From assembly GCF_001718695.1 (NCBI RefSeq), contig NZ_CP013422.1, forward strand, positions 186,001 to 250,000: DNA of 64,000 nt. The letters run 5' to 3'. The DNA is from Burkholderia ubonensis (GTDB lineage: Bacteria; Pseudomonadota; Gammaproteobacteria; Burkholderiales; Burkholderiaceae). This document shows positions 8,501 through 18,411 of this stretch, piece after piece. The notes beneath the pieces were generated by a model. It ran no database searches. It saw nothing but the letters and a program-made list of their open reading frames with translations, and was not told the origin of the DNA. The position numbers and the translations under genes were made by a program. How positions within the stretch are numbered: position 1 is the stretch's first letter; every line of letters starts with the position of its first letter.

Positions 8501-9190
8501 TCAATCCTGAACGCGCAGCACGTGCTCGCGGATACGCGTCGACAGCATCGAGCCGCGCTTGAGCAGGAATTCCATCAGCAGTTGCGGATAATCAGCCCGG
8601 ACCGCTGCACGCACGGACGGCCGTTCGGCAAGCCGTTGCCGCCAGGCGGTGACCTTGGGCAGGGCCGCGAAGAACCCGAAGTCGTCGATCTGTTCGAACA
8701 CGTCGAAGTAGCGGAACACCGGCCCGAATGCCGCGTCCACGATGCTGAAATGCGTGCCGCTGAAATACGGGCCAGCGCCGAGCGTGTCTTCGAGCTGCTG
8801 GAATCGCGCGCGGATGTCGCGGGTTTTCCCGGCGAGCGTCGCTTCGTCCGGAGCCGTGTAGAAGCCCGCTATGGCGCTGAGCAGTACCGATGCGAACTCG
8901 ACCCAGGCACGGTGTCGCGCCCGCTCGAGCGGCGCATCGGGATGCAGCGGCGGCGCGAGCGTCTCGTCGAGATAGTCGCAGATCACCGCCGATTCGAAGA
9001 TGGGCGCGCCATCGACGACCAGCACCGGCGTCTTGCCGAGCGGAGAAATCCTGAGAAACCAGTCTGGCTTGTTGCTCAGGTCGACATCCGTGTGTTCGAA
9101 CGGCACACCCTTTTCGGTCAGCACGATGACGGCGCGCTGGACGTACGGGCAAAGCACGTGGCTGACGAGGTGGTATTGGAGCGTGCTCAT
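8501..9190 (-). CDS. Glutathione S-transferase family protein
   Basis: 229-residue cytosolic GST. The N-terminal thioredoxin fold carries the CPYVQR motif (C14), like omega/beta-type GSTs and stringent starvation proteins, then SPLGKTPVLVVDG and the glutathione-binding FESAVICDYLDE. The C-terminal helical domain follows from about residue 85. ATG at 9190 has AGG 7 bases upstream. It is 17 bp downstream of a DoxX gene on the same strand, so the two form an operon divergent from a LysR gene. Confidence 0.92.
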   Translation of the reverse strand: MSTLQYHLVSHVLCPYVQRAVIVLTEKGVPFEHTDVDLSNKPDWFLRISPLGKTPVLVVDGAPIFESAVICDYLDETLAPPLHPDAPLERARHRAWVEFASVLLSAIAGFYTAPDEATLAGKTRDIRARFQQLEDTLGAGPYFSGTHFSIVDAAFGPVFRYFDVFEQIDDFGFFAALPKVTAWRQRLAERPSVRAAVRADYPQLLMEFLLKRGSMLSTRIREHVLRVQD

Positions 9191-9207
9191 GTCGATGCCT
9201 CGCTCCG

Positions 9208-9639
9208 TCAGGCCGCGCCAAGCGCGAAGCGCTCGCTGCGGCGTACCGCGAGCGCGCCATCGCCGAGCAGCCACAGCGCGACGGACGCGACGATGAGGAA
9301 CACCGGGTATTCCCAGCCGCCGCCCTGGCTCGTATGCACCCAGCCATTGGACAAATGCACACGCGTCGCGCACACCATGATCGGCACCAGCAGCAATGCA
9401 ACCTGGCGCGCATAGACGCCCAGCACGAGCGCGATCCCGCCGGCGAACTCGGCAGTGAAGACCGGATAGGCCAGGAAGCCGGGGTAGCCGACGCTCTGGA
9501 AATACTGCGCGGTGCCCGGCAGGGTAAAGACCAGCAATTTCAGCAGTGAATGGGCGATCCACATGACGCCCAATGCCACTCGGAGCAGCAACGCGCCATA
9601 GGCGGCGGCATTGGCATTTGTTGAAATCGATTGATTCAT
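9208..9639 (-). CDS. DoxX-family membrane protein
   Basis: 143-residue inner-membrane protein with four hydrophobic segments. The DoxX pattern is clear: LLLRVALGVMWIAHSLLK, FTAEFAGGIALVLGVYARQVALLLVPIM, and GGGWEYPVFLIVASVALWLLG. DoxX proteins often accompany redox enzymes and regulators. The ATG at 9639 (MNQSIS) was preferred; an ATG at 9651 is equally usable, and neither has a strong ribosome-binding site. Cotranscribed with the GST gene and probably controlled by the divergent LysR protein. Confidence 0.85.
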   Translation of the reverse strand: MNQSISTNANAAAYGALLLRVALGVMWIAHSLLKLLVFTLPGTAQYFQSVGYPGFLAYPVFTAEFAGGIALVLGVYARQVALLLVPIMVCATRVHLSNGWVHTSQGGGWEYPVFLIVASVALWLLGDGALAVRRSERFALGAA

Positions 9640-9692
9640 ATCGGTACCCATTGCGAGAGTTGGCAAAGCGGGACCGAATTTAGCATTGCGGA

Positions 9693-9713
9693 TATGCTTG
9701 AATAATAAGCATA
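9693..9713. promoter_or_regulatory. LysR-type operator
   Basis: Perfect 7-bp inverted repeat TATGCTT (9693-9699) and AAGCATA (9707-9713) separated by seven A/T-rich bases, in the gap between the divergent DoxX-GST and LysR genes. It obeys the T-N11-A rule for LysR regulators (established knowledge); binding is inferred. Confidence 0.7.
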
Positions 9714-9759
9714 ATTACAAAGAGTGAATGCAAAAATGCAATGCACGGGAGACAACTGG

Positions 9760-10632
9760 ATGCCATACAAGCTCAGCGCGGCAGATCTCGAAACGATCCT
9801 GGCACTTTTCCGCACGGGCACGCTCGTTCAGGCGGGCGAGCGACTGCAAGTGGACGCATCGACGGTGTTTCGCAATCTGCGGCGAATCGAGCGCGGCCTG
9901 CAGCAGCAGTTGTTCGAACGGACCCGTTCCGGCTATCGCGCGAAGGAAATCGGGCTGGCGCTCGCGGAACACGCCGAGCAAGTGGAAGTGCAGGTCGAAT
10001 CGGCCCGCTCGATCGCCCAACAAGCGCCCGAGCAGGTGGGCGGCACGGTGCGCATCACGACCACCGACACGATCCTGCACGGGTTGGTCGGGCCGGCACT
10101 GAAGCAGTTGGAGGCCATACATCCGCGGCTTGCGTACGAATTGCACACGGGCAACGAGATCGCCGACCTCGGGCGCCGCGATGCCGATATCGCCGTGCGT
10201 GCGACGAAGGAGCCACCGGAATATCTCGTCGGCAAGCATGTCGGTCCCATTGACGTAGCGCTTTTTGCGTCGAAGCACTACGAGGCCGCGCGCAGTTATG
10301 ACGACGTCACGGCGGGCAAGGTACGCTGGATCGCGCCGGACGACGCGCTGCCGGGCCATCCGTCGGTCATCTGGCGCAAGCGTCATTTCAGGAAAGTGGT
10401 GCCGCACTACAAGGTCAACAGCATCCTGACCGTGATGGAGCTGGTCGCCCTCGGCATGGGCGTCGGCATCCTGCCGACGTTCCTGACCCGCGGCCGCTCC
10501 GACCTCGTGCAATTGACCGATGTCCTGCACGACTGCCAGACCGAGCTATGGGTGCTGACTCACCGGGAGTCGCGGCATCTGCGGCGCGTTTCGACGGTGT
10601 TCAAATACCTGTCGACGACGTTGAAGATTTGA
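9760..10632 (+). CDS. LysR-family transcriptional regulator
   Basis: 290-residue regulator: winged helix-turn-helix at about residues 5-65 (LETILALFRTGTLVQAGERLQVDASTVFRNLRRIE) and a periplasmic-binding-like effector domain after VGGTVRITTTDTILHG. The start was set at the ATG at 9760 because GGGAGAC lies 7 bases upstream; two earlier in-frame starts lack one. It diverges from the DoxX-GST operon with a palindromic LysR box between them, so it most likely controls that operon and itself. Confidence 0.9.
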   Translation: MPYKLSAADLETILALFRTGTLVQAGERLQVDASTVFRNLRRIERGLQQQLFERTRSGYRAKEIGLALAEHAEQVEVQVESARSIAQQAPEQVGGTVRITTTDTILHGLVGPALKQLEAIHPRLAYELHTGNEIADLGRRDADIAVRATKEPPEYLVGKHVGPIDVALFASKHYEAARSYDDVTAGKVRWIAPDDALPGHPSVIWRKRHFRKVVPHYKVNSILTVMELVALGMGVGILPTFLTRGRSDLVQLTDVLHDCQTELWVLTHRESRHLRRVSTVFKYLSTTLKI

Positions 10633-10759
10633 GCGCGCAAGGTGCAGCGCGCCACTTGCCGCGAGTAGACGTGCTATCGATTCCGGGTGCCAAGAACGGG
10701 TGAATTCGGCTCCGGTCACGGTTGACACGCTTCACAATCCCGGCGAACGCGTGAGCACA

Positions 10760-13204
10760 CTAAATCTTCGCATTGCGCAACCGTAGCGCGTTTGAGATGA
10801 CGGACGCGGAACTCAAACTCATCGCAAGCGCCGCAATCATCGGCGAGAGCAGCAATCCGGTGAACGGGTAAAGTACCCCGGCCGCCAACGGAACCCCGAG
10901 CGCGTTGTAAACGAACGCGAAGCCGAGGTTCTGCTTCATGTTCGCGACGGTTGCTTCGGACAGCTCCCGCGCGCGCGCGATGCCACGCAAGTCGCCCTTG
11001 ACGAGCGTCACTTGCGCACTGCTCATCGCCACGTCCGTGCCTGTTCCCATGGCAACGCCGACATCCGCCTTCGCGAGCGCCGGCGCGTCGTTGATGCCGT
11101 CTCCCGCCATTGCCACAACATGCCGGGCTTGCTGAAGCTTCGTCACCAGGTCGAGCTTGTCGGCCGGCTTGACCTCGCCATGGAATTCGTCGACGCCGAG
11201 CTTCCCGGCAACGGCCTTGGCCGTCACCACGCCGTCGCCGGTCGCCATCACGACACGAATGCCGTTTTCCCTCAATGTCGCGAGCGCTTCCGGCGTCGTC
11301 GCCTTGATGGGATCGGCTACCGCCAGCAGTCCGGCCAGGCGTCCATCGACCGCCAAGTACATGACGCTTGCTCCTTGTGCTCGCATACTGTCTGCTTCAT
11401 TGGCTAGCGACTCGACGGATACCTGGTCAGTCTGCATGAGCGCGGTATTGCCGAGCGCCAGCTGTCGGCCGGCGACCAGCCCGCGCACGCCGATTCCCGT
11501 CGCGGATTCGAAGGCCTCCGCCCGGTCCAGCGCAAGACCTTGCTCGCGTGCAGCTTTCACGATGGCGGCAGCAAGCGGATGCTCGCTGCCCTGGTCCAGA
11601 CTGGCGGCCAGTCGAAGCACCTCCTCGTCGGTGAATCCATTTGCCGCTGCGGTGCGCTCGAACGCGGGACGGCCCTCGGTCAGGGTTCCCGTCTTGTCCA
11701 CGATGAGAACGTCGACCTGGCGCAGGTTCTCGATGGCGGCCGCGTCGCGGAAGAGCACCCCGCTCGATGCCCCCTTGCCGCTGGCGACCATGATGGACAT
11801 CGGCGTGGCGAGGCCAAGCGCGCACGGGCACGCGATGATGAGCACGGCGACCGCATTGATGAGGCCAAATACCCAGCTGGGCTCGGGCCCGAATATGCCC
11901 CACAGGAGGAACGTCAGAAGAGCGACGCTCACGACCCCGACGACGAATACGCCCGCAACCTTGTCTGCCATCCGCTGCATGGGCGCGCGAGACCGCTGCG
12001 CCTGCGCGACCATCTGCACGATTTGCGACAGCACAGTCTGGGAGCCGACCTTCTCCGACCGGATGACCAGACTGCCCGTTGCGTTCATCGTCGCGCCAAT
12101 GACGTGGTCGCCGACGCGCTTCGTGACGGGAATGGGCTCGCCGGTAATCATGGACTCGTCCAACGAACTCGTGCCGTCGGTCACGACACCATCCACGGGG
12201 ACTTTCTCGCCTGGCCGAACCCGAAGTGAGTCGCCTACATGCACGCGGGACAACGGAATGTCTTCCTCTGAGCCGTCCGGGTTAATGCGGCGCGCCGTCT
12301 TCGGGGCAAGGCCAAGAAGTGCCTTGATGGCCGCCGACGTCTGCGAGCGCGCCTTCAGCTCAAGCAATTGACCAAGCAGCGTGAGCGAGATGATGACCGC
12401 TGCAGCTTCAAAATACACGCTGACCCGACCGTGGGCGCGGTACGTCTCAGGAAACACACCAGGAAAGACTGTAGCGATGACGCTATATACGTACGCCGCT
12501 CCGGCCCCGAGCCCGATGAGCGTCCACATGTTCGGGCTGCGATTGACGAACGAGCGCACACACCGCGCAAAAAACGGGAAGCCGGCCCACAGGACGACTG
12601 GCGAGGTAAGGATGAATTCGACCCAACTCTCGGTCGACGACGGCATCAACTGGAACTGATGGCCGGACATTGCCAGGACGAAGACGATGGCAGTCAGCGG
12701 CAGCGTCCACCAGAATCGACGGCGGAAATCGACCAGTTCGGGGTTTTCACCTTCTTCAATTGTCGGCAGCACCGGCTCGAGCGTCATGCCGCACTTCGGG
12801 CATTGCCCCGGATGGTCCTGGCGGATTTCCGGATGCATCGGGCACGTGTAGATTGTGCCGTCCGGCATAGCAGGCGATGCCGCAGCACTCGATGGCTCGA
12901 CGTATTTCGAGGGGGCGGCGTGAAACTTCGTCAGGCAGGCCTGGCTGCAGAAGAAGTATGGCTTCCCGTCGTATTCACTGCGAAAGCGTGATGTCTGCCT
13001 GACCGGCATCCCGCATACGGGGTCGTGGAGTTGCGCCCCCGTACCACCGTGGTCGCGGTCTCCCCCGTGGAGATGCGCATGCGCGTCATCTTCGTGTTCG
13101 ACGGCATGCTGGTGCCCACGCGTGCCATGGGCATGATGTCCGTCTGACGAGTGCGCTGAAACCGGCTGCTGAGGTGCCCCATCGTCTTCACGTTGACTGT
13201 TCAT
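10760..13204 (-). CDS. copA: Copper-exporting P1B-type ATPase with YHS and heavy-metal-binding leader
   Basis: 814-residue inner-membrane pump that moves Cu(I)/Ag(I) out of the cytoplasm with ATP. In order: a His/Asp-rich tail (residues 15-55), a YHS domain (DPVCGM at 61, CSQAC at 86-90), a short metal-binding domain ([22 protein letters not shown], 119-140), eight membrane segments including the CPC ion site (ACPCALG, near 455), the phosphorylation motif DKTGTLT (near 500), the SEHPL signature, and GDGINDAP. The classical HMA domains of E. coli CopA are absent, replaced by the YHS plus zinc-ribbon-like leader, as in several proteobacterial pumps. It lies 75 bp after cueR on the same strand, so CueR-activated transcription covers both. 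Confidence 0.96.
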   Translation of the reverse strand: MNSQREDDGAPQQPVSAHSSDGHHAHGTRGHQHAVEHEDDAHAHLHGGDRDHGGTGAQLHDPVCGMPVRQTSRFRSEYDGKPYFFCSQACLTKFHAAPSKYVEPSSAAASPAMPDGTIYTCPMHPEIRQDHPGQCPKCGMTLEPVLPTIEEGENPELVDFRRRFWWTLPLTAIVFVLAMSGHQFQLMPSSTESWVEFILTSPVVLWAGFPFFARCVRSFVNRSPNMWTLIGLGAGAAYVYSVIATVFPGVFPETYRAHGRVSVYFEAAAVIISLTLLGQLLELKARSQTSAAIKALLGLAPKTARRINPDGSEEDIPLSRVHVGDSLRVRPGEKVPVDGVVTDGTSSLDESMITGEPIPVTKRVGDHVIGATMNATGSLVIRSEKVGSQTVLSQIVQMVAQAQRSRAPMQRMADKVAGVFVVGVVSVALLTFLLWGIFGPEPSWVFGLINAVAVLIIACPCALGLATPMSIMVASGKGASSGVLFRDAAAIENLRQVDVLIVDKTGTLTEGRPAFERTAAANGFTDEEVLRLAASLDQGSEHPLAAAIVKAAREQGLALDRAEAFESATGIGVRGLVAGRQLALGNTALMQTDQVSVESLANEADSMRAQGASVMYLAVDGRLAGLLAVADPIKATTPEALATLRENGIRVVMATGDGVVTAKAVAGKLGVDEFHGEVKPADKLDLVTKLQQARHVVAMAGDGINDAPALAKADVGVAMGTGTDVAMSSAQVTLVKGDLRGIARARELSEATVANMKQNLGFAFVYNALGVPLAAGVLYPFTGLLLSPMIAALAMSLSSASVISNALRLRNAKI

Positions 13205-13279
13205 CTTGACGCTCCTTCGCTATCGGCACTGATTCGGTGTTATTCGAACCCGGGTGCGAGGCCCGGCCTCTGTCCTGAG

Positions 13280-13681
13280 TCAGTCGCAATGCGTTTGCCT
13301 GGCCAACTCCGCCAATATCGGGCAATCCGGGCGCGAGTCGCCCTTGCAGTGCTGGGCCAGATACTGGAGTGTGTCGCGCATTTCGACGAGTTCGCGGATA
13401 CGCTCGTTCAGGTCGTCGATGTGCTGCGTCACGAGCTGCTTGACCTCGCTGCTGGGACGTTCGCGGTCTTCCCAGAGCGCCAGCAACGCCGAAATCTGCG
13501 TAGTCGAGAAGCCGAGATGTCGCGCCCGTCGCACGAAGCGGAGGACCTCGACATCCTTGGCCGTGTAGACCCGATAGTTCGATGCCGTTCTCGTCGCGGG
13601 CCGGATGAGCCCGGCCTCTTCATAGTGACGAATCATCTTGGCTGAAACGCCGGAAGACTTCGCCACCTCACCGATATTCAT
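13280..13681 (-). CDS. cueR: CueR-type copper-sensing MerR regulator
   Basis: 133-residue MerR-family activator. The N-terminal winged helix starts MNIGEVAKSSGVSAKMIRHYEEAGLI, followed by the dimer helix, then the metal loop with C112 and C120 (HCKGDSRPDCP) and Ser at position 77, the set typical of CueR sensors for monovalent Cu/Ag/Au. ATG at 13681 has a good AAAGGAGG upstream. It heads an operon with the copper ATPase, under a palindromic promoter at 13728-13756. Confidence 0.95.
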   Translation of the reverse strand: MNIGEVAKSSGVSAKMIRHYEEAGLIRPATRTASNYRVYTAKDVEVLRFVRRARHLGFSTTQISALLALWEDRERPSSEVKQLVTQHIDDLNERIRELVEMRDTLQYLAQHCKGDSRPDCPILAELARQTHCD

Positions 13682-13727
13682 GACCGCCTCCTTTGGTGGC
13701 CCATTTCGAGCCCCAATGATGCACATT

Positions 13728-13756
13728 CTTGACCTTCCCACTATGGGAAGGTCAAG
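13728..13756 (-). promoter_or_regulatory. CueR-controlled promoter/operator
   Basis: Perfect 29-bp palindrome: 13-base arms at 13728-13740 and 13744-13756 around CTA. Read on the minus strand, TTGACC serves as -35 and AAGAAT as -10 with a 19-base spacer, the overlong spacing that MerR-family activators twist into an active promoter. It contains the ACCTTCCC/GGGAAGGT CueR consensus. Confidence 0.92.
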
Positions 13757-13866
13757 GAACCTGACCAGATAGAGAAACGGATTTCCGGCGGTCAAGGTCG
13801 TTACTCGAGCACGACGTATCTACACGGGCGAACCACCGGCGTGAACGGACGATGATGCTGTGTCGC

Positions 13867-14808
13867 TCAAGTCGTTCCTGGCAACGGGCTCGAACCAAGC
13901 ACGGCCGCTACCATCAGCACGCCGACCAGTACGAGAGATTCCACATGGAGCACCCTGCCGAATCGACGGAGCGGCCTCCCAGGAATCGCTTCCGACGGCT
14001 TTTTCAATGTCGACAGAAGCGTGGGCATCTCGAAGAAGCGATTGTGTCCGCCGAGTGCGGCGCCAAGCAGTACGAGCGCCAGCTTGAGCATGAGAACTTG
14101 CCCGTAAATCGAGTGCAACAGATTGGCGGGAACGTTGACGCCTCGCCATCCGTTGTATGCGCCCGTACTGAACAGGACGATCAGCGCCCAAGTCGATGCA
14201 TCGGAAAGCGACTGCACGAACGATGCGCTGGTCTGCCGTTCGTTTCCCGGGGCATCGAGCAGGCGCGGCATAACCACGTAAGTCGTCACCAGCACGAGGC
14301 CGACCCACGCGCTGATGGCCAACAGATGCAGCCAGTCCACCCAGACCGGCACGCTGAACAGCCCTGCGTCGACGGGATGTCCGGCGTTACTGCGCGCCAG
14401 CGCGACGCCCGCTAACGCACCCCATATGGCGAACGGCAAGCGGGTTTCGTTTCCCGACCGCAGGAATGCCAGTACGGCTATGCAAAGCGTGAAAAACGCG
14501 CCGACCAGCCACGCATGCCCAAAGCCGGTTCCCGCGAGCATCGACCACACGGCCGGACCGGCGTCGAACAGCGTCGACTCGCTCATCAACGCGCAGTGCG
14601 CCCAGAACGACAGCGTGCTCGCCAGCAGCGAGACGATGGACGCCGCTCGAAGCGTGACGACCAGACGCCGGCCGACGCGCTGTTGCCAGGTCGACTCACC
14701 GCGCGCAAGCCATTGGCTGCTGAGCAGGGCGCCGACGACGACGGCGAAGCCGACGTTCTGCACGGCGACCGCGACCAGCCTCAAGATGCCGAGGAACCCG
14801 TCGTTCAT
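13867..14808 (-). CDS. copD: Copper resistance protein CopD
   Basis: 313-residue inner-membrane protein with about eight hydrophobic segments and conserved histidines (SFWAHCALM, NAGHPVD, WLHLLAISAWVGL). It matches CopD/PcoD, thought to work with CopC in copper import or handling across the inner membrane. Its ATG at 14808 shares a base with the copC stop codon, showing translational coupling. It is the last gene of the seven-gene copper run; no clear terminator follows before the CueR promoter. Confidence 0.93.
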   Translation of the reverse strand: MNDGFLGILRLVAVAVQNVGFAVVVGALLSSQWLARGESTWQQRVGRRLVVTLRAASIVSLLASTLSFWAHCALMSESTLFDAGPAVWSMLAGTGFGHAWLVGAFFTLCIAVLAFLRSGNETRLPFAIWGALAGVALARSNAGHPVDAGLFSVPVWVDWLHLLAISAWVGLVLVTTYVVMPRLLDAPGNERQTSASFVQSLSDASTWALIVLFSTGAYNGWRGVNVPANLLHSIYGQVLMLKLALVLLGAALGGHNRFFEMPTLLSTLKKPSEAIPGRPLRRFGRVLHVESLVLVGVLMVAAVLGSSPLPGTT

Positions 14809-15182
14809 CACTTCACCCTGAACACGTAGGTGCCTTTGGTCTTGTGCGAGTCGGAGGTCATCACCGCCCATTGCACGGCGTAGACACCCGACGCGAGCTT
14901 CGGCACGGCAACGGTCATGACGCGTGGATTGGCAGCATCGACCTTCGCTCTTTCCTTTCCGATGGAGGTGCCGCTCGCGTCAGTGACCTTTATCGTGCTG
15001 AAGGTCGGTTCGAGGTCTTCGTTGAAGGTCAGGCGCAACGCATCCGGCGCGGCGTCGACGATGGCGCCCGACGCCGGAACGGCACTTTCCAGCTTTCCGT
15101 GCGCCAATGCTGCGACAGGCACGACTGCGATAGCGCCAGCCGCAGCAAGGCCGGCAAACTGCCTGAATGTGAGAGTCTTCAT
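14808..15182 (-). CDS. copC: Periplasmic copper-binding protein CopC
   Basis: 124-residue periplasmic protein. After a signal peptide ending VAALA the mature protein starts with His (H28: HGKLESAVPASG), which supplies the N-terminal Cu(II) ligand in CopC proteins; TSDSHKTKGTYVFRV at the end provides the matching Asp/His. There is no methionine-rich Cu(I) loop, so it looks like the Cu(II)-only type. Coupled to copD by a one-base stop/start overlap. Confidence 0.94.
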   Translation of the reverse strand: MKTLTFRQFAGLAAAGAIAVVPVAALAHGKLESAVPASGAIVDAAPDALRLTFNEDLEPTFSTIKVTDASGTSIGKERAKVDAANPRVMTVAVPKLASGVYAVQWAVMTSDSHKTKGTYVFRVK

Positions 15183-15242
15183 GTTCTTGCTCGTCTCGAA
15201 TGGTGAGGGCGGGGCGCGATACAGGCGCCCCGCTGGATGTCC

Positions 15243-15590
15243 TTATTGCTTCTGCAGCTTCGTGACGGTGAGCGCGCCGTTCACTTCCTCGGCGACGAAA
15301 TCGATCTTGTCGCCGGCCTTCACCTGCGACAGCATCGCCGCGTCCTTGACCTTGAAAACCATCGTCATCGCGTCCATGCCGAGATTCTCGAGCGGGCCAT
15401 GCTTGATGGTCAGCTTGCCGGCGGCCGTGTCGACCTTCCTGATTTCACCGTGCGACATGCTGTCCTTCATGTCGGCGGATTGCATGGTTCCACTGCCCAT
15501 GCTCATGTTGCCCATGTCGCTGGCCGCGTACGTTGCAGCAGCGAAGGTCAGCGCACAGCCCATCGCAATCGAAACAAGTGCTTTTTTCAT
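15243..15590 (-). CDS. CusF-like periplasmic copper chaperone
   Basis: 115-residue exported protein. A signal peptide (MKKALVSIAMGCALTFAAATYA) is followed by a Met-rich linker (DMGNMSMGSGTMQSADMKDSM) and a CusF-type OB fold (GEIRKVDTAAGKLTIKHGPLENLGMDAMTMVFKV). The His in IKHGPL and the paired Met residues in GMDAMTM match the Cu(I) ligands of CusF. Although CusF normally feeds a CusCBA pump, only a CusC-like outer-membrane gene is present in this cluster. Confidence 0.92.
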   Translation of the reverse strand: MKKALVSIAMGCALTFAAATYAASDMGNMSMGSGTMQSADMKDSMSHGEIRKVDTAAGKLTIKHGPLENLGMDAMTMVFKVKDAAMLSQVKAGDKIDFVAEEVNGALTVTKLQKQ

Positions 15591-15656
15591 CGTGCTTTCT
15601 CCAGGGTTGAGGGGGTGAAACGGACGGCCGGGTCAGGCCCGGCCTGGTTGTGTCGT

Positions 15657-16952
15657 TCAGCCGTCCGGCAGTTCGCCGGTGTATTCGTAGGCCACGGTTC
15701 CCTTCGGATGCCTGAACCAGCCCGGGTCGCGGTAGTCGTTCCGGCCCAGCCCTTGCCGGACCTTGACGACGGTGAACATGCCGCCCATCTCCAGCGGACC
15801 GAAAGGCCCGGTGCCGGTCATCATCGGCAGCGTGTTGTCGGGCAGCGGCATCTCCATCTCGCCCATCGCGCCGCCGGTGCTGCCCATCGCCATGTAGTCG
15901 GGCACCAGCTTGTTGATGCGTTTCGCGAGATCCTTCTGCGGCACGCCGATGAGGTTCGGCACCTGATGGCCCATCGCATTCATCGTGTGATGCGACTTGT
16001 GGCAGTGGAACGCCCAGTCGCCGGGGCGGTTCGCGGTGAACTCGATCGCGCGCATCTGGCCCACCGCGACGTCGGCCGTCACCTCCGGCCAGCGCGCGGC
16101 CGGCGGAATCCACCCGCCGTCCGTGCCGGCCACCTCGAAGCTGTAGCCGTGCAGGTGGATCGGGTGATTCGTCATCGTCAGGTTGCCGAACCGGATGCGC
16201 ACGCGGTCGCCCGCGCGCACCGGCAGCGGGTCGATGCCCGGGAACACGCGCGAATTGAACGTCCACATGTTGAAGTCCGTCATCTCGTTGACGCGCGGCG
16301 TGTAGCTGCCCGGGTCGATGTCGTAGGCCGCCAGCAGGAACACGAAGTCCCGGTCGACCGGCATCACGCCGCGGTCCTTCGGGTGCACGATGAACATGCC
16401 CATCATCCCCATCGCCATCTGCACCATCTCGTCGGCGTGCGGGTGATACATGAAGGTCCCGTGCTTCTCCAGCTCGAACTCGTAGACGAACGTCTTGCCG
16501 GGCGGGATGTGCGGCTGCGTGAGCCCCCCGACGCCGTCCATCCCGGAGGGCAGCAGCATGCCGTGCCAGTGCACGGTCGTATGCTCGGGCAGCCGGTTCG
16601 TCACGAAGATGCGGACCTTGTCGCCCTCGACCGCCTCGATGGTCGGGCCGGGCGATTGCCCGTTGTAGCCCCACAGGTTCGCCTTCATGCCGGGCGCCAT
16701 CTCGCGCACGACCGGCTCGGCCGTCAGGTGGAATTCCTTCCAGCCGTTCTTCATGCGCCACGGCAGGCTCCAGCCGTTGAGCGTCGAGACCGGCGTATAC
16801 GGGCGTCCGTTGGGCGGCACGAGCGGCGGCTGCGTCGCCGCCTTCGCCATCGTCGGTGCTTCGGGGAGCGACGCGGCGCCCGCCTTGCTGACCATCGCGG
16901 CACCCAGCAATGCGGCACCCGAGCCGCTCAGGAATGTTCGTCGTGACACCAT
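15657..16952 (-). CDS. Tat-exported multicopper oxidase
   Basis: 431-residue periplasmic oxidase, most likely oxidising Cu(I) to Cu(II). It begins with a twin-arginine signal (MVSRRTFLSG). All four copper motifs are present: HWHG (type 2/3), YHPHADE, HPIHLHG and HCHKSHHTMNAM (type 1, with the axial Met). A Met-rich loop (MGSTGGAMGEMEM) near residue 370 may bind substrate copper. It is shorter than PcoA/CopA (about 600 residues) and lacks their long Met-repeat insert, so I leave the gene symbol blank. It starts one base after the stop codon of the upstream outer-membrane gene. Confidence 0.94.
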   Translation of the reverse strand: MVSRRTFLSGSGAALLGAAMVSKAGAASLPEAPTMAKAATQPPLVPPNGRPYTPVSTLNGWSLPWRMKNGWKEFHLTAEPVVREMAPGMKANLWGYNGQSPGPTIEAVEGDKVRIFVTNRLPEHTTVHWHGMLLPSGMDGVGGLTQPHIPPGKTFVYEFELEKHGTFMYHPHADEMVQMAMGMMGMFIVHPKDRGVMPVDRDFVFLLAAYDIDPGSYTPRVNEMTDFNMWTFNSRVFPGIDPLPVRAGDRVRIRFGNLTMTNHPIHLHGYSFEVAGTDGGWIPPAARWPEVTADVAVGQMRAIEFTANRPGDWAFHCHKSHHTMNAMGHQVPNLIGVPQKDLAKRINKLVPDYMAMGSTGGAMGEMEMPLPDNTLPMMTGTGPFGPLEMGGMFTVVKVRQGLGRNDYRDPGWFRHPKGTVAYEYTGELPDG

Positions 16953-16953
16953 C

Positions 16954-18411
16954 TCAATTACCTTCGGACTGCGTGTGCGGCGCCGCGAGCGTGGCTGCGG
17001 CCGTCGCTGATTGCTGGGTTGAACGGGCAAAAGCGTCTACTGGACGGTCGGGCGGAGGGAGGCGTCCACCCAGTGCAAGTTGCAGGTCGGTCTCCGCGAG
17101 CCAGTAGTCCTTCAGCGAGTCGATGTAGCTGTTGACCGCGCCGACCTGCTCGCGCGAATCCGCGAGCAGCTCGAAGACGCTGGCGAGCATGCCGTTGTAG
17201 CGGAGCAGCAGCTCGTCCGAGATGGTCTTGCGCAGCGGCACGACCTCGTCGCGATAGTGCTTCGCGATGTCGTAGTTCGTTACGTAGGCGACGTACGATT
17301 CGCGGACCTCGGAGCGTGCGTCGACGGCCGTCTGTGCCAGCTTGCTCGCCGATTGCATGTACAGCGCTTCCGCCCGCGCAACCTTGGCACTGCCCCAGTC
17401 GAAGACGGGAATCTCGATGCTGATCTCGTAGCCGTGCTCATGCCCCTTGTCGGTCTCGTAGTTGTTCAGATACCCGACATCGAGCGCGTTGATGAAGCGC
17501 GTCGCCTTGCTCAGGCCGAGGGACGTCGCGACACCTTGCGTGCGCAACCTGGCGGCCTGGATGTCGAGCCGGTTCTGCATCGCGAAGACCTCAAGGTCCT
17601 TCAGTTCCGGCCGCTCCTTGGGCAAGTCCGGCAGCCGCTCCGGCAAGCTGTATTGCGTCGCCGCGCCCCAAACGCCCATCACGCGAGTCAGCTTTTCTCG
17701 CGCTGCAAAGGCCTGTTGCCGCGCCTTCGCAACCTGAGTCGCCGCGTCGGCGTAAAACGCCTGCTCGCGCGCGTAGTCGAGCCGGCTGGCGTTGCCGGCC
17801 TGCTGCATCCGGTGCGCCAGTTCTGCTCCGGCACTGGCGGAGTCCTTGACCTGTTCCGCATACTTCGCGGACTGCTCCGCTGCCACGGCGCTCACGTATG
17901 CGCGGCGGGCGTCAGCGGCCACTTTGAGCATCGCATCGGCCGTCTCGAGTTTGGTCTGCTCGAAGCGGCGGCTTTCGATGCGCGTGGCCAGCGGCAGCGT
18001 CAGGATGGCCAGCACGTTCGCGGAAAACGTGCGCGTGATGCCGAAGTTGTCGCTCCAGTGCGTGCGGCTGAAACTGAAGCCCGGATTGGGGAGGCGACCG
18101 GCCTGGACAAGGTCCGCTTCCGAGATTCCCAACTCGGCGTAGGACGCCTGCAGTCCCGCGTTATTGAGCAAGGCGACCTGGACGGCGTCATCCATGGCCA
18201 GCGGTTTTCCGAGCAGTTCGCGCGTGCGTTGCGCGACCGCGTCACGGTCCTGCTCGGTACGGACGAACAGCGCCTCTTTCCCGAGCCGCTCCGATGCGGT
18301 GGTCGAGACGGTATTGAAACCGCCATCCCTGGAAAACGTCGTACAGCCGGCGAGCACGACCAGCGCGACGGCACCGGCAATCAACCGAATGGAAATGCGT
18401 CGCTCGATCAT
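16954..18411 (-). CDS. CusC/TolC-family outer-membrane efflux lipoprotein
   Basis: 485-residue outer-membrane factor. Lipobox LAGC near residue 22 predicts lipid anchoring, followed by two outer-membrane efflux repeats (TolC family) with long coiled-coil-forming helices and Ala/Gln-rich heptads. In CusC-type systems it joins a CusA RND pump; here no pump or adaptor gene is visible, so it may pair with components elsewhere. ATGA overlap with the upstream small gene and one-base gap to the oxidase gene place it in a tight operon. Confidence 0.9.
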   Translation of the reverse strand: MIERRISIRLIAGAVALVVLAGCTTFSRDGGFNTVSTTASERLGKEALFVRTEQDRDAVAQRTRELLGKPLAMDDAVQVALLNNAGLQASYAELGISEADLVQAGRLPNPGFSFSRTHWSDNFGITRTFSANVLAILTLPLATRIESRRFEQTKLETADAMLKVAADARRAYVSAVAAEQSAKYAEQVKDSASAGAELAHRMQQAGNASRLDYAREQAFYADAATQVAKARQQAFAAREKLTRVMGVWGAATQYSLPERLPDLPKERPELKDLEVFAMQNRLDIQAARLRTQGVATSLGLSKATRFINALDVGYLNNYETDKGHEHGYEISIEIPVFDWGSAKVARAEALYMQSASKLAQTAVDARSEVRESYVAYVTNYDIAKHYRDEVVPLRKTISDELLLRYNGMLASVFELLADSREQVGAVNSYIDSLKDYWLAETDLQLALGGRLPPPDRPVDAFARSTQQSATAAATLAAPHTQSEGN

